From Vibrio chagasii (GTDB lineage Bacteria; Pseudomonadota; Gammaproteobacteria; Enterobacterales; Vibrionaceae), in NCBI RefSeq assembly GCF_002954585.1, contig NZ_MSCI01000002.1, positions 1,404,089 through 1,468,088 on the forward strand: DNA of 64,000 bases, read 5' to 3'. Below, in pieces: positions 29,412 to 38,778 of this stretch (positions are counted from its first letter, which is position 1; every line of letters starts with the position of its first letter). Made by a program: the position numbers and the translations under genes. The notes under the pieces are model-generated. The model saw only the letters and a program-made list of their open reading frames with translations. It was not told where the DNA came from and did not search any database.

Positions 29412-31601
29412 TTAAAGTTTAATCCACGCATCTTGCCAGTATTGGCTATCGCCAGGTGCGTACGAAGCACTTGCACACCACGCCGTGTAAGGCCAAGGTT
29501 TACATTCGTATAAGCCATTATCTCTGCCTACTACGATATCGCTCGCTTCGTAGTTCGTTCCGGCTTCATACGGAGGGTAGTCACCTGGAGGAGGTGTTGT
29601 TCCACCCTCTTCTTTTACTGAGAACGAGTTATCCACCACCACCACTTCGCCATCTGTCGCAGTTCCAACCACTTCAAGCTTGTACTGACCCTCTGTAACA
29701 TCATACAGATCCATCGTAACCGTGCGGCTATCAGTTAGGTTGACATTGGTCTGTTCAACCACAGAGCCCGCGCTATTAACCACCTTTGCGATTACATCAA
29801 GCGCTTCATTCGACGCCAATGTGAACTGAATACGTACATCGCCATTATCTAGAGTGTATTCAGACTGCAGACCAGACACGCTCAGTTCTACGTCACCACC
29901 TGGACCAGGGTTGCCACCACATGAACTGTCTGACGCTTTCTTCCAAACGCCCCACTCACCTGTTGTTCCCGGCTCTTCACCACGAGTGTACCAACCCGCC
30001 ACCCAAGTTGCTCCATCATGAGATACTTGGTCACCTTCGACATAAACGGTATTAGCATCCCATGCTGCTGCGCAGTTAGAACCGTCAGTCACAGTTACTT
30101 TTCGTTCAGCAGTTACCGTTTGATTTGCACTATCTGTTACTCGATAAACAAGCGTGTAATTACCTATCTCATTCACATCGACACTGCCAGTGTGTGTAAT
30201 TGAACTTGTTAGGTCACCGTCTTCAGCATCATTTGCTGTAACACCCGCCATTGGGTCGAATGAATTACCAAGCACTACAGTAGTATCCGACACGCCGTCG
30301 AAAACAGGTTTTTGGCTGTAAACTTCTACCGTTCTTGCCTTGGTTGTTTCATTGTTGTCACTGTCTTTCACGCGGTAAGTCAGCACATAAGTTCCAATAA
30401 CACTGGTCTCGACATAACCTTCAACATCAATTGATGAAGTTAAATCACCATCTTCTTTATCTGTTGCTTTCACGCCTTCCATTGGATCAAAAACAGTGCC
30501 GTGGAGAACACGTGTATTCTCAACACCTTTCAACACAGGCTCACCTTCAACTGGTGGCGGTGTCACTTGGCCGTGAACAAATGGACCGTAGTCTTTAATG
30601 AATTGTTCGTTGTACGCTTGCCCAGCTTTGTTAGTACCCATATCCCAGTTGATAGACCACGTCATTACACCGCGTAAAGGCTGACCTTGAGCAGTTAAAC
30701 TATCGAACGCGTCGTATAGGTCTTGTGGCTCTTTCACAAAACCGGTTGCTGCTGCGTCAATACTCGAAGGGATACCAAACACAAGCTTATCGTGCGGGAT
30801 CTTATGGAAACCACGAGTACCGTTGATTAGAGAGTCAGAGATGTAGTAAATGAACTCTTCTTTTAGCTCATCGTTGTTTTGAGCAATCCAGCCTACACCG
30901 TCAACCCAGATGCCGTCGCCACCTTGGTTATAAAACTGCGGGTTGATCCAATCGTAGTAACCTTCCAAGTTATCGATGTAAGGAACATACTTACCACCCG
31001 TCGTTAGGTACGGGAACTCAGGTGCCATTGTAATAAGGAAGTTTTTACCTTCTGCACGATAGTGATCTTTCACTAGCTTCAGCGCATCTGGAATAACGGT
31101 TTGGTTGTTTGCAGCAGTAACGGCCGCTTGTTCTAGGTCGATATCTAGACCATCAAAGCCATAGCGCTCCGTAAGACGAATGATCTCATCAGCAAAGGCT
31201 CTTTCATCACCGGTTTCTAGCTCTACGTGTGCATCTGCACCACCCAAAGCCAATAGTACAGAGCGACCTTGCTTGTTGAGTTCTGAGATTTGGTCAATAA
31301 ATTGTTCTTCTGAGAGCCCAACCGTTGGGTCCAGTTTAAAAGTTGGGATTCGACCATCCGCTACATCGTACACTTTCATGAATGATACATTCACGATGTT
31401 GTACATCGGGTTCACTTCATCCAATGTCACACAAGGTGCATTACCACCTTGATAACCGCCGCCATCACACCAGTTGTGCCAATAACCTACCACGACTCCT
31501 GAATCTGGATTCGTCATGTCAGATCCATTTGCATAAACCGCGCCCGACATGGCCGCCATGCCGACTGATACTGCTAATTGTAGAGCTTTACGTTTCAACA
31601 T
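29412..31601 (-). CDS. Secreted multidomain GH18 chitinase
   Basis: A 729-residue exported chitinase. Layout: signal peptide (to about residue 25), GH18 catalytic barrel (about 34-350) with the active-site motif D150-x-x-D153-x-D155-x-E157 (GFDGLDIDLEQ) and E157 as the acid, two tandem Ig/HYR-like repeats each starting ...DPMEGVKATDKEDGDLTSS or DPMAGVTANDAEDGDLTSS (about 360-510), a CBM5/12 chitin-binding module (CAAAWDANTVYVEGDQVSHDG), a GbpA-like beta domain (about 590-680) and a second carbohydrate-binding module at the C-terminus. The start at 31601 has GGAAGTGGGA before it and a normal signal sequence. Confidence 0.94.
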   Translation of the reverse strand: MLKRKALQLAVSVGMAAMSGAVYANGSDMTNPDSGVVVGYWHNWCDGGGYQGGNAPCVTLDEVNPMYNIVNVSFMKVYDVADGRIPTFKLDPTVGLSEEQFIDQISELNKQGRSVLLALGGADAHVELETGDERAFADEIIRLTERYGFDGLDIDLEQAAVTAANNQTVIPDALKLVKDHYRAEGKNFLITMAPEFPYLTTGGKYVPYIDNLEGYYDWINPQFYNQGGDGIWVDGVGWIAQNNDELKEEFIYYISDSLINGTRGFHKIPHDKLVFGIPSSIDAAATGFVKEPQDLYDAFDSLTAQGQPLRGVMTWSINWDMGTNKAGQAYNEQFIKDYGPFVHGQVTPPPVEGEPVLKGVENTRVLHGTVFDPMEGVKATDKEDGDLTSSIDVEGYVETSVIGTYVLTYRVKDSDNNETTKARTVEVYSQKPVFDGVSDTTVVLGNSFDPMAGVTANDAEDGDLTSSITHTGSVDVNEIGNYTLVYRVTDSANQTVTAERKVTVTDGSNCAAAWDANTVYVEGDQVSHDGATWVAGWYTRGEEPGTTGEWGVWKKASDSSCGGNPGPGGDVELSVSGLQSEYTLDNGDVRIQFTLASNEALDVIAKVVNSAGSVVEQTNVNLTDSRTVTMDLYDVTEGQYKLEVVGTATDGEVVVVDNSFSVKEEGGTTPPPGDYPPYEAGTNYEASDIVVGRDNGLYECKPWPYTAWCASASYAPGDSQYWQDAWIKL

Positions 31602-32053
31602 TAGTCCCACTTCCTTACTTAACAGCTGTGCCAATCACAACCGAACCAATTCATTTTAATCATGAATATTTATAGAGAAGTATTGGAATTTATAGGAAAT
31701 AACGACCTTTGATTTAACTTGTGATTTTAAGTCACAGATTGAATATTAGAATCAATATAATTTTGACTTTTCATTCAAATTAAAATGCGAAACAAGCTCA
31801 TTTTTAGCAGTTTATATTGACCATATAAATATATTAAACAGCGTTAATTCACGAAGAAAATTAAGCATTATATACGAGGGTAAGATCGTCAACCGAACTG
31901 AATAAAAGCTCTAAAGCTTATGATATTTATAACTTTTTTATTTTGCGAGTGATATCACCAAAACTTGCAAATGGATTAATTGGACGTACAAGCCCAATTA
32001 AATCCCACATATAAACCTCTACACTAATAAATCAAATAAATATAACATCATGA
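31602..32053. other. AT-rich intergenic region upstream of the chitinase gene
   Basis: About 450 bases with no credible gene, very AT-rich. It contains the chitinase promoter and leader (minus strand) and the 3' flank of the DHH gene. I saw no clear CRP site or chitin-regulator motif by eye. Confidence 0.5.
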
Positions 32054-33049
32054 TTATTTCGAATGGTCTGAATAATAGTTCTCTATTCGTTCAATCAGAC
32101 TCAGCTTATCTATTTCTTTAAGCGAATTTATTCCTGCAGCGGCCCTCCTTCCGCCCCCAGTATCAAAACTCGAACAAATTTCATCTGCACCAACTCTGTT
32201 TGATAAAGGCGCTCTTAGACTCACAGTATAAGACTGGCCATCAGTGTTTTTTGTTAACACCGCTTGTGCTCGATCTGGGTCTTGATTCACTATTTCATTG
32301 CTAAACACGCCACTGATTCGTCTAGCCCAAGTCTCTGCAGGCAATTCGAACACGCGCGCGACTTCACTCTCATAGATCGGAGTAAGGTTTGATAATTGTT
32401 GGTTGTCAGTTTGATAAGCGATGCGAAGTTGATAAAACACGGAATCTTTATCATCCAAGAGATCGAATGGGTTCGGATATTGATAAAGCGCTTGGTAAAG
32501 CTCAGTCGGTGAAAAGTGCAGATCACTCAATGACGCGCCATAGCCGTTATAGTTGATTAGCGTGCCTAGCTCTTCCAAAAATTCAGTTTGAGGTTGGTCA
32601 AATCCATTTGTTAGCGCTAATCGTGCAGCCACCGCTTTTAAATTATCACCAAACGCTGCTGCGATTGCCCACGCTACATATTCTCCCTTGAGTTTTTGGT
32701 TGATCAAAAGACTTGTGCAACACTCCGGTGCTGTATTAATCAGAGTCTCAAGGTACTCAGACTTGGGGATGTCCCCTGTACGATGGTGGTCGCAGTAAAA
32801 GATAGTAATCTCATCAGCAAGCAGTGATTGTAATGCGGGTAGATTTTTCTCCATCGACACGTCTAAAACAGTCACCGATGTAACATCACTTTGGGGATTC
32901 TGTTCCGCTAGCTGGGTAACAGCCTGCGAGACCAGCTTGATATCGCGTTTCACCCCCGTGATTAAAGTGCTCTCTTTAGGCTCATGTAGGCGTAGTTGAA
33001 GCAATGCGATGATGCCATCTGCATCTCCGTTGAATACGTCGTAATGCAT
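32054..33049 (-). CDS. DHH family phosphoesterase
   Basis: A 331-residue cytoplasmic DHH-superfamily protein. It has the N-terminal metal motif MHYDVFNGDADGIIAL (DxD), VTVLDVSM, the eponymous YCDHHRTG, and the DHHA1-like end DTGGGRRAAAGINSL. The family includes RecJ-type exonucleases, nano-RNases and cyclic-dinucleotide phosphodiesterases. The DHH half here is close to proteins annotated only as DHH phosphoesterase in Vibrio. The start at 33049 is chosen because AAGAGGAAC precedes it and DxD then lies in its normal N-terminal position. Confidence 0.85.
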   Translation of the reverse strand: MHYDVFNGDADGIIALLQLRLHEPKESTLITGVKRDIKLVSQAVTQLAEQNPQSDVTSVTVLDVSMEKNLPALQSLLADEITIFYCDHHRTGDIPKSEYLETLINTAPECCTSLLINQKLKGEYVAWAIAAAFGDNLKAVAARLALTNGFDQPQTEFLEELGTLINYNGYGASLSDLHFSPTELYQALYQYPNPFDLLDDKDSVFYQLRIAYQTDNQQLSNLTPIYESEVARVFELPAETWARRISGVFSNEIVNQDPDRAQAVLTKNTDGQSYTVSLRAPLSNRVGADEICSSFDTGGGRRAAAGINSLKEIDKLSLIERIENYYSDHSK

Positions 33050-33239
33050 TTTGTTCCTCTTCCCGTGAGATTCAGCCATTCACGATAAAGCAATGTGTAC
33101 AGATCGTATCGTGAAGGTATAACTAAGCTTAATAGGCGATGATTATTTTAACCTTATTTCATAGATACTTAAGTCCGATTTGGAATGCCTTATTCTTAAT
33201 CCTCTATCTTCGTGTCTGTCCATACCTTTCAAATACAAG

Positions 33240-33262
33240 AAGGCGCAGATAGTCTGCGCCTT
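33240..33262 (-). terminator. Terminator of the chemotaxis-receptor gene
   Basis: A perfect 10-bp stem, AAGGCGCAGA / TCTGCGCCTT, with a three-base loop lies 26 bases after the receptor stop. The downstream T-tract is weak on the minus strand. Confidence 0.7.
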
Positions 33263-33287
33263 TGGTTTTAGTTATTTTGGTGCTTGA

Positions 33288-35048
33288 TTAGGACGTTTTG
33301 AACTGTGCGACTGCTTTATCCATCTCATGGGCTTGCTCTGCCACTTTGTCTACTTCAACTAAACAGTGCTGTGCTGAGGCATTGTTATCGTGTGAGATGG
33401 CATTGAGTTCCGTGATGGAGTCACTCACTTGTGTCATCACAGCACCCTGCTCTTCTATTGCAGACGCAATGCGTTCAGAGTTACCTTGAATGCTCTGCAT
33501 GTCGCTTAAGATAAGCTGCAGACTAGCATCCAGCTCTTCTGAATCTTTAAGCGTTAGCTGACCTTGCTGGTTACACTCACCAATTTCAGTCATCGACGCC
33601 TGCATCTGGCTTTGAATTGCACTTACCACCGAGGTTATTTCTGTCGTCGACTGATGTGTTCTGCTTGCTAGTGCGCGTACTTCATCTGCTACAACGGCAA
33701 AGCCACGCCCTTGCTCACCCGCACGTGCTGCTTCAATTGCAGCGTTCAATGCTAGTAGATTAGTTTGTTCAGCAATGCCTTGAATGATGTTGACCGCATC
33801 ACCGATTTGATCGACATGATGGTTCAGTGAGCTGATTGAATCTTGACTGCTTGATAGACGTTCAGACAACTGAGTAATATTATTGATAGTATCGACCACG
33901 ACTTCACGCCCCTTGTCTGCGTTCACTTTCGCTTGTTGAACGCCTTCTGCAGCAACAGAGGTGCTTTCTGAAATTTCACCAATCGTTAATACCATTTCTT
34001 GAACAGATGTTGTCATGGTTGAGGTGTGGTTAGCTTGAACTTCAAACTGTTTGATTACAGACTCAAGCTCGTCGTGCATGTTAGAAGTACTTTGAGTCAG
34101 TTGTAGAGACTTAGATTGAGAGGCCGAAATCAAGCCTTCAAGCTGATCAAGCAACTGATTGAAGTATTGACCTAGTGTGCTTAACTCGTCTTTACCATCA
34201 AGATGTGAACGAATAGACACATCGTTGGAATCGACAATATTGCGGATCACCGAAAGCAGTGATTCAATTTTGCCAATGATAGAGCGAACAATTAACCAGC
34301 TGAACAAAATGATCGACACAAGTAATGTGACGCAAAGGATGTTGTTGATCAGTGATAGTTTGTCCATCTCCTTTTGAGTTTCTTGGTCCAGTACGGCTGA
34401 AAACTCTTTAAACTGAGTTTCAATCACGTGAGAACCTGCACGCGCTTGACCAAGCAGGCCCTCGTTGTGCTTCAAGCCAATCAGTCGTTTTTGTTCGACC
34501 ACCAGCTTTGCTGTTTGTAGCAAAGCACTGGAACTTGATGAAAGCATGCTAGGATCAAAGGTACCCTTTTCAATTAGGTCATTAAAAAGATAGAGCTCAA
34601 CTTTTTGCTCTGGGCTTGCGGTTGCACTCATGCTATCTAGCACTTCATGAAACTGTCCTAATAAGCCTTTGTCTCTTGCCAGCCCATAGACTTCCGTCGC
34701 CTTGACCAACTCTACAAAACTCGTATGGTAAGCCTCGATGTCTTCACGTAAGTGTGTACTGTTTACTAAACCTAAATCGTTCAGAACAACATTGAGCTGT
34801 GATTCTGAAGCCAAAAACTTGTCGTAGTTTACGTCGAACTTATCAAGGTACTTCATATCATTTCGCAACAAGAAGTCTTTCTCATTACGGCGGAGGTTAA
34901 GCAAGCGAACCTCTAGTTCTTTAGTAATTTGTTTAGCTTCGCTCATTTGAGCAGTCGTATCTGCGAATTGCGAGGTGGTAAACAGCAATGAAATCATGCC
35001 GAAAATGGAAAACATTCCCAATGAATAGAGCTTTTTCTTTATATCCAT
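33288..35048 (-). CDS. Methyl-accepting chemotaxis protein with HBM-like sensor
   Basis: A 586-residue chemoreceptor: an N-terminal membrane helix (about 8-28), a long all-helical periplasmic domain (about 30-250) with the phrase [14 protein letters not shown] typical of helical-bimodular sensors, a second membrane helix (about 245-265), HAMP, and the cytoplasmic signalling hairpin with the invariant tip [31 protein letters not shown] sensors in characterised proteins bind organic acids such as TCA intermediates, but the ligand here is not determinable. It is a single gene with its own terminator. Confidence 0.94.
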   Translation of the reverse strand: MDIKKKLYSLGMFSIFGMISLLFTTSQFADTTAQMSEAKQITKELEVRLLNLRRNEKDFLLRNDMKYLDKFDVNYDKFLASESQLNVVLNDLGLVNSTHLREDIEAYHTSFVELVKATEVYGLARDKGLLGQFHEVLDSMSATASPEQKVELYLFNDLIEKGTFDPSMLSSSSSALLQTAKLVVEQKRLIGLKHNEGLLGQARAGSHVIETQFKEFSAVLDQETQKEMDKLSLINNILCVTLLVSIILFSWLIVRSIIGKIESLLSVIRNIVDSNDVSIRSHLDGKDELSTLGQYFNQLLDQLEGLISASQSKSLQLTQSTSNMHDELESVIKQFEVQANHTSTMTTSVQEMVLTIGEISESTSVAAEGVQQAKVNADKGREVVVDTINNITQLSERLSSSQDSISSLNHHVDQIGDAVNIIQGIAEQTNLLALNAAIEAARAGEQGRGFAVVADEVRALASRTHQSTTEITSVVSAIQSQMQASMTEIGECNQQGQLTLKDSEELDASLQLILSDMQSIQGNSERIASAIEEQGAVMTQVSDSITELNAISHDNNASAQHCLVEVDKVAEQAHEMDKAVAQFKTS

Positions 35049-35469
35049 AGATGTGACTCGTCTTTACTAAATTTAGGTATCTAAGGCTGGGCATTTAACT
35101 GTGTTATCTTGCCCATGCTATTTCGTTATTTTTATCTTTTTACCAATAATGGGCGCTTTACAGGGGCTGTATTGCCTCTATAGCTCGCTATTGCACATTC
35201 ATTGAAAGTGCAAATAAGATTACCCACTAAGGTTAAAATTATCAATAACACAAATTAGTACGATGTACATTAGCAAGATTTTAAAATTGGGATACAAAGG
35301 TTTCTCATGTTTGATACAAACGTTAAAAACAGCCCTAACACCTTTAAAACAAAGGGGTCTGTGGATTTTCTAATCGACCCTTTTGTTTAGATGAGATCCA
35401 AGTGATAAGTGCTTCATTTAAAAAAATAAGTCACTAATCAATGAACGTCGTAACCGCTCACTAAATAAC
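35049..35469. other. Intergenic region upstream of the chemoreceptor gene
   Basis: About 420 AT-rich bases between the divergently read flanks of the chemoreceptor and the MarR terminator. It contains the receptor promoter and a distinct hairpin near 35347-35388, listed separately. A 26-codon frame begins at 35307 and ends inside that hairpin, with no ribosome-binding site, and I do not call it a gene. Confidence 0.5.
35347..35388 (+). other. Long imperfect hairpin with T-rich end (possible orphan terminator)
   Basis: AAACAAAGGGGTC pairs with GACCCTTTTGTTT (one G-T wobble), with a 16-base loop. Reading in the plus direction it ends in TTTTGTTT. No plus-strand gene precedes it, so if it terminates anything it would be a short non-coding transcript from the 35.1-35.3 kb region. 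Confidence 0.35.
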
Positions 35470-35494
35470 AAAAATCCGACATCAACTGTCGGCT
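35470..35494 (-). terminator. Terminator of the dmeF-marR operon
   Basis: A short stem CCGACA / TGTCGG with a 5-base loop is followed on the minus strand by ATTTTTGTTATT. It lies about 70 bases after the MarR stop codon. Confidence 0.7.
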
Positions 35495-35561
35495 TTGTAG
35501 ATTCACCTCGTGACACACAAATTGTCCTACCCTTGGATAGGAGCTGATAACCTGCAACGTG

Positions 35562-35978
35562 TTAAAAAGCTTTCACCATTTTAGTTAAGCACTTCAATAG
35601 CACCGCTTTATCTTGTTCTTCTATGCCTTGGGTTAGCTCATTGACGAGATTTAGGTGAAGTTGGTTATGGTGAACATGGATCTTTTGCCCTTCATCAGTC
35701 AAAGCAACCACAATTGCTCGGCGATCGGTTGGGTGTTGATGGCGTTCAATCAACTCTGCTTTAACTAACTTCTCAATTTGAACAGTAAGTGTGCCTGTTG
35801 TGATACCAAGCTTTTCGGCAAGCTCTTTCATTCGCAACGCGCCATGCATACCCAACACTTCAATCGTATGGACCTGTGCGAGTGAGTAACCCGTTTCTTT
35901 AACAACGGATTGTTCCCAAGAAGACATTTTGTCGTAGAACTCAGTCAATATTTGGTTAAGCTGTTCTATGTTTTGCAT
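35562..35978 (-). CDS. MarR family transcriptional regulator of the metal exporter
   Basis: A 138-residue MarR-type winged-helix repressor: GYSLAQVHTIEVLGMHGALRMKELAEKLGITTGTLTVQIEKLVKAELIERHQHPTDRRAIVVALTDEG contains the recognition helix (TTGTLTVQIEKL) and the wing with the DRR signature. It overlaps the end of the upstream cation exporter gene by 23 bases, so the two form one operon. The two perfect palindromes in front of the operon are its probable operators, making this an autoregulated metal-responsive unit. Confidence 0.9.
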   Translation of the reverse strand: MQNIEQLNQILTEFYDKMSSWEQSVVKETGYSLAQVHTIEVLGMHGALRMKELAEKLGITTGTLTVQIEKLVKAELIERHQHPTDRRAIVVALTDEGQKIHVHHNQLHLNLVNELTQGIEEQDKAVLLKCLTKMVKAF

Positions 35979-36930
35979 GGCCGTTTAAGTGCACTTCAAG
36001 AGTAAGATGATTTATCTTATCAAACTTGGCGAGCATTTGTTTATATTCAGAAACGGATTTATCACTGATCGATTCAAGAGTAATCGCTGCCGAATAATGA
36101 TGGCCACTCACCTTCCACATGTGAAAATCTGTCACTGAAGCATAAGGCGATAGCGTCTCGATTACCGAATCACGGTATCCCTGGTGGATATTTTCATCGA
36201 GCAAGATTGGGCTCGTCTGTTTCATAAGGTTCATAGTCCACTTAGCAATGACCAGCGCGCCGACCATCCCCATCACTGCATCTAACCAGTTCCAACCATA
36301 AAACTTACCAAACAACAGCGCCACAATCGCTAGCAATGACGTTAACGTATCCGCCAAAACGTGCATGTATGCAGCGCGTAGATTGTGATCATGGTGATGC
36401 TCAGTGTGACTATGATGATGCGTATCATCATGGCTATGTGAGTGACTATGCGAATGCCCGTGACCGTGTCCATGATCATGGTCGTGATGGTGGTCTTCCA
36501 ACAAGAACATGCTTACGACATTCACCGTAAGACCAATACAAGCGACGATAATCGCTTCATTAAAGTGAATGGCTTGAGGGTTGAACAAACGATGTACCGA
36601 TTCCACCAGCATCAACAGAGCCACAATACCTAAAGCAATAGCACTGGTGTAGCCCCCTAACACACTCACTTTACCTGTACCGAAAGAGAAACGAGCGCTA
36701 TCAGCATGTTTTCTTGCATAGCGATAAGCAAACAAAGTGATGCCAAACGCTGCTGCGTGTGTCCCCATGTGCCAACCATCTGCCAGCAATGCCATCGAGC
36801 CATAAACAGTACCTGCGATGATTTCGATAAACATGGTCGTAATAGTCAATAAAAGGACATAGAAAGTGCGCTTTTCACCTTGGCTGTTATGTGAAGTGAA
36901 GTTGTGTTGGTGATGGGTTGTAAAGCTCAA
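35956..36930 (-). CDS. dmeF: CDF-family Co(II)/Ni(II) exporter, DmeF-like
   Basis: A 324-residue cation diffusion facilitator with six membrane helices. The start resembles DmeF (EIIAGTVYGSMALLADGWHMGTHAAAF, with the A-site ADGWHM...H), and the loop between helices IV and V (about residues 148-180) is extremely histidine-rich, with repeated HDHGHGHSHSH. The second half has YMHVLADTLTSLLA, the other half of the transport site (H-x-x-x-D). It expels divalent metals, probably cobalt or nickel, possibly zinc. Translation begins at TTG, supported by AAGGA seven bases upstream. The marR gene overlaps its 3' end. Confidence 0.88.
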   Translation of the reverse strand: MSFTTHHQHNFTSHNSQGEKRTFYVLLLTITTMFIEIIAGTVYGSMALLADGWHMGTHAAAFGITLFAYRYARKHADSARFSFGTGKVSVLGGYTSAIALGIVALLMLVESVHRLFNPQAIHFNEAIIVACIGLTVNVVSMFLLEDHHHDHDHGHGHGHSHSHSHSHDDTHHHSHTEHHHDHNLRAAYMHVLADTLTSLLAIVALLFGKFYGWNWLDAVMGMVGALVIAKWTMNLMKQTSPILLDENIHQGYRDSVIETLSPYASVTDFHMWKVSGHHYSAAITLESISDKSVSEYKQMLAKFDKINHLTLEVHLNGHAKHRTA

Positions 36931-37000
36931 AATGGTGTCCTTAGTCTTATGCTCAAAGTTGATGTCACTGATCAGTTAAACTACTTTGATGAACAAGTAG

Positions 37001-37046
37001 TTTGATCATCAAATCAATATCGCTAAATTTAGTTTGATAATCAAAC
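37001..37046. promoter_or_regulatory. Two palindromic operators upstream of dmeF-marR
   Basis: TTTGATCATCAAA (37001-37013) and GTTTGATAATCAAAC (37032-37046) are perfect palindromes around a single central base. They share the half-site TTTGAT and are centred 32 bases apart, three helical turns. They lie 70-115 bases before the dmeF start. This is what a dimeric MarR operator pair should look like, and the cognate regulator is in the same operon. Confidence 0.82.
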
Positions 37047-37091
37047 ATTGTCAATGCGGTATTTCCTGTGACGTATATGGCAGCGACAAAA

Positions 37092-37112
37092 AAGCCCACA
37101 TACAGTGGGCTT
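37092..37112 (-). terminator. Terminator of the LysR gene at 37-38 kb
   Basis: An 8-bp stem AAGCCCAC / GTGGGCTT with a 5-base loop is followed on the minus strand by TTTTTTGTCG. It lies about 40 bases beyond the LysR stop codon. Confidence 0.85.
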
Positions 37113-37152
37113 AGGTTCGGTTATTGCTGGGTATAGGAGTTTTCTATAGACG

Positions 37153-38067
37153 CTAGTCAACGCTTTTTTGAAGTAATGTAATCTCATCATTCACCCAACC
37201 CAATAGTTGCTTTGTGGCTTTCGATAACACCTGGTTCTGCCTGACAATGTAACCAAGACTGGTGCTAGAGAAGTTTAGTAGTGGCGTGACTTTCGATTTT
37301 AAGTGTGGCTTGGTTGATATAGCGAACTCAGGAATGATGGCAACGCCAAATCCAGCTTCAGCCCAGTCAATTTGTGCATCAACACTGCCAACTTCCATCA
37401 CTCTGTAATTAGGAAGTTTCAGACTGGGAAGCCCTTCGTCGATAAAGTCTCGAGTTCTTGTATCGTGACCAAGTAGGATCAAGGTCAGTTCAGGCTCGAC
37501 TTCATCATTCTGAGGGTCATTATCCTTCAAATTGTCAGAGTCTTGCGTATCTAAACCATCTCCCAGAGCACACCATGATAGTTCTTGCAGCTTAGTAAAA
37601 TAGAGCGATTCATTATGCTGCTCTTTCGCAATTACAAAACCAAGGTCTGCCTTGGCATTCTTTACCAAACTGGATGCTTGAGATGAGGTGGTGTTAAGCA
37701 AGGTGAGATCGATGCCCGGGTACTGTGCTTTAAATTTCTGGAAAGGACGAATCAATAGAAATCGAGAGATAATGTCACTAACCGCAATGGTCAACGTGCC
37801 AATCTTGAGATCATTAATCGCATTAAGATCAGCCTGACATACCTGTAACTCAAGCAAGGTTCTTTTGCTGGTTTCTAACAACCTTTCGCCCGCTTGAGTT
37901 AGCTGAAATGGGCTTCTTTCTATTAGCTTGATACGTGTTAGCTGTTCGAGTTGCTTTAGATGTAAGCTCACATTTGGCTGCGTCATATGCAGAGCGTTGG
38001 CCGCCTTACCGAAATGTTTGTGTTCGGCTAACGTCACAAACGTGTTCAACAAATTGATATCAAGCAT
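37153..38067 (-). CDS. LysR family transcriptional regulator
   Basis: A 304-residue LysR-type regulator with the N-terminal HTH (LNTFVTLAEHKHFGKAANALHMTQPNVSLHLKQLEQL) and a periplasmic-binding-protein-like effector domain (IGTLTIAVSDIISRFLL; the end IDWAEAGFGVAIIPE). The effector domain contains an acidic insertion (DTQDSDNLKDNDPQNDEVEPE, about residues 178-198). Neither neighbour is an obvious target: a MarR-controlled exporter on one side and repeats on the other. Two adjacent ATGs are possible starts, and GAGAGAAG precedes both. Confidence 0.9.
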   Translation of the reverse strand: MLDINLLNTFVTLAEHKHFGKAANALHMTQPNVSLHLKQLEQLTRIKLIERSPFQLTQAGERLLETSKRTLLELQVCQADLNAINDLKIGTLTIAVSDIISRFLLIRPFQKFKAQYPGIDLTLLNTTSSQASSLVKNAKADLGFVIAKEQHNESLYFTKLQELSWCALGDGLDTQDSDNLKDNDPQNDEVEPELTLILLGHDTRTRDFIDEGLPSLKLPNYRVMEVGSVDAQIDWAEAGFGVAIIPEFAISTKPHLKSKVTPLLNFSSTSLGYIVRQNQVLSKATKQLLGWVNDEITLLQKSVD

Positions 38068-38112
38068 CATCTTCTCTCTTGTATTACTTCCAATTGTTCG
38101 GCACTAAAAACG

Positions 38113-38664
38113 CGTCACTCTCTATTTCACAGTCCCGCTGCTCCGTCATCCCCTACGACAAGGAACGAAAGTAATAAGGGATCTCGCTTGTGGTTTGAGG
38201 TTCCTGATACCTCGTTCCTCGGTTCTGGAATGACGCTAACAAATCGAGTGAACGTTCGGTTCATCACTTCCAAAGCAAAGAACTACAAACGCGTGACTCT
38301 CTATATTCACAATCCACCTGGTCCGTCATTCCCTACAGTGAGGAACGAACGTGATAAGGGATCTCGCTTGTGGTTTGAGATTCCTGATACCTCGTTCCTC
38401 GGTTCTGGAATGACGCCTAAGAATCAATTCAACATTACAACCGTCTCTTGAATACAAGGCCGCCCATTCCGTCGTTCCCTACAATGAGTAGCGAACGTGA
38501 TAGGGAATCTCGATTGTGGTTTGAGATTCCTGATACCTCGTCCCTCGGTTCTGGAATGACGCCTAAGAATCAATTCAACATTACGACTGTCACTCTTGAC
38601 TACAAGGGCCCCCACTTCGTCATTCCCTACAGTGAGGAACGAACGTGATAGGGAATCTCGCTTG
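38113..38664. repeat. Irregular tandem array of the interspersed element, about four units
   Basis: Element cores beginning GTCrTyCCCTAC occur at 38145, 38325, 38471 and 38619 (spacings 180, 146 and 148). They alternate with opposite-orientation copies that read GATTCCTGATACCTCG... and end GGAATGACGC. The spacers share a segment (CTAAGAATCAATTCAAC in two units). Long plus-strand frames across this region arise from the repeat and are not genes. It separates the LysR gene from purA. Confidence 0.9.
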
Positions 38665-38778
38665 TGCTTAAGACTTTAGAGTTATATGGAATCCTTATCA
38701 AGATAATAAAGATAATTAATTTCTCTTATCCACAATGCAGCACTAACATGATTTCTCAATCAGTCAGGAGATAAACTT

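Noticed and set aside
35307..35389. 26-codon frame MFDTNVKNS...
   Set aside because: It has no ribosome-binding site and ends inside a hairpin. It is too short to support from sequence alone.
36336..36633. Antisense frames opposite the His-rich loop of dmeF
   Set aside because: They are shadows of the CAT/CAC repeats that encode histidines, with no start signal.
38188..38648. Long plus-strand open frames (60-90 residues) before purA
   Set aside because: They lie wholly within the interspersed repeat array. The frames look alike only because the DNA is repeated, and there is no ribosome-binding site.
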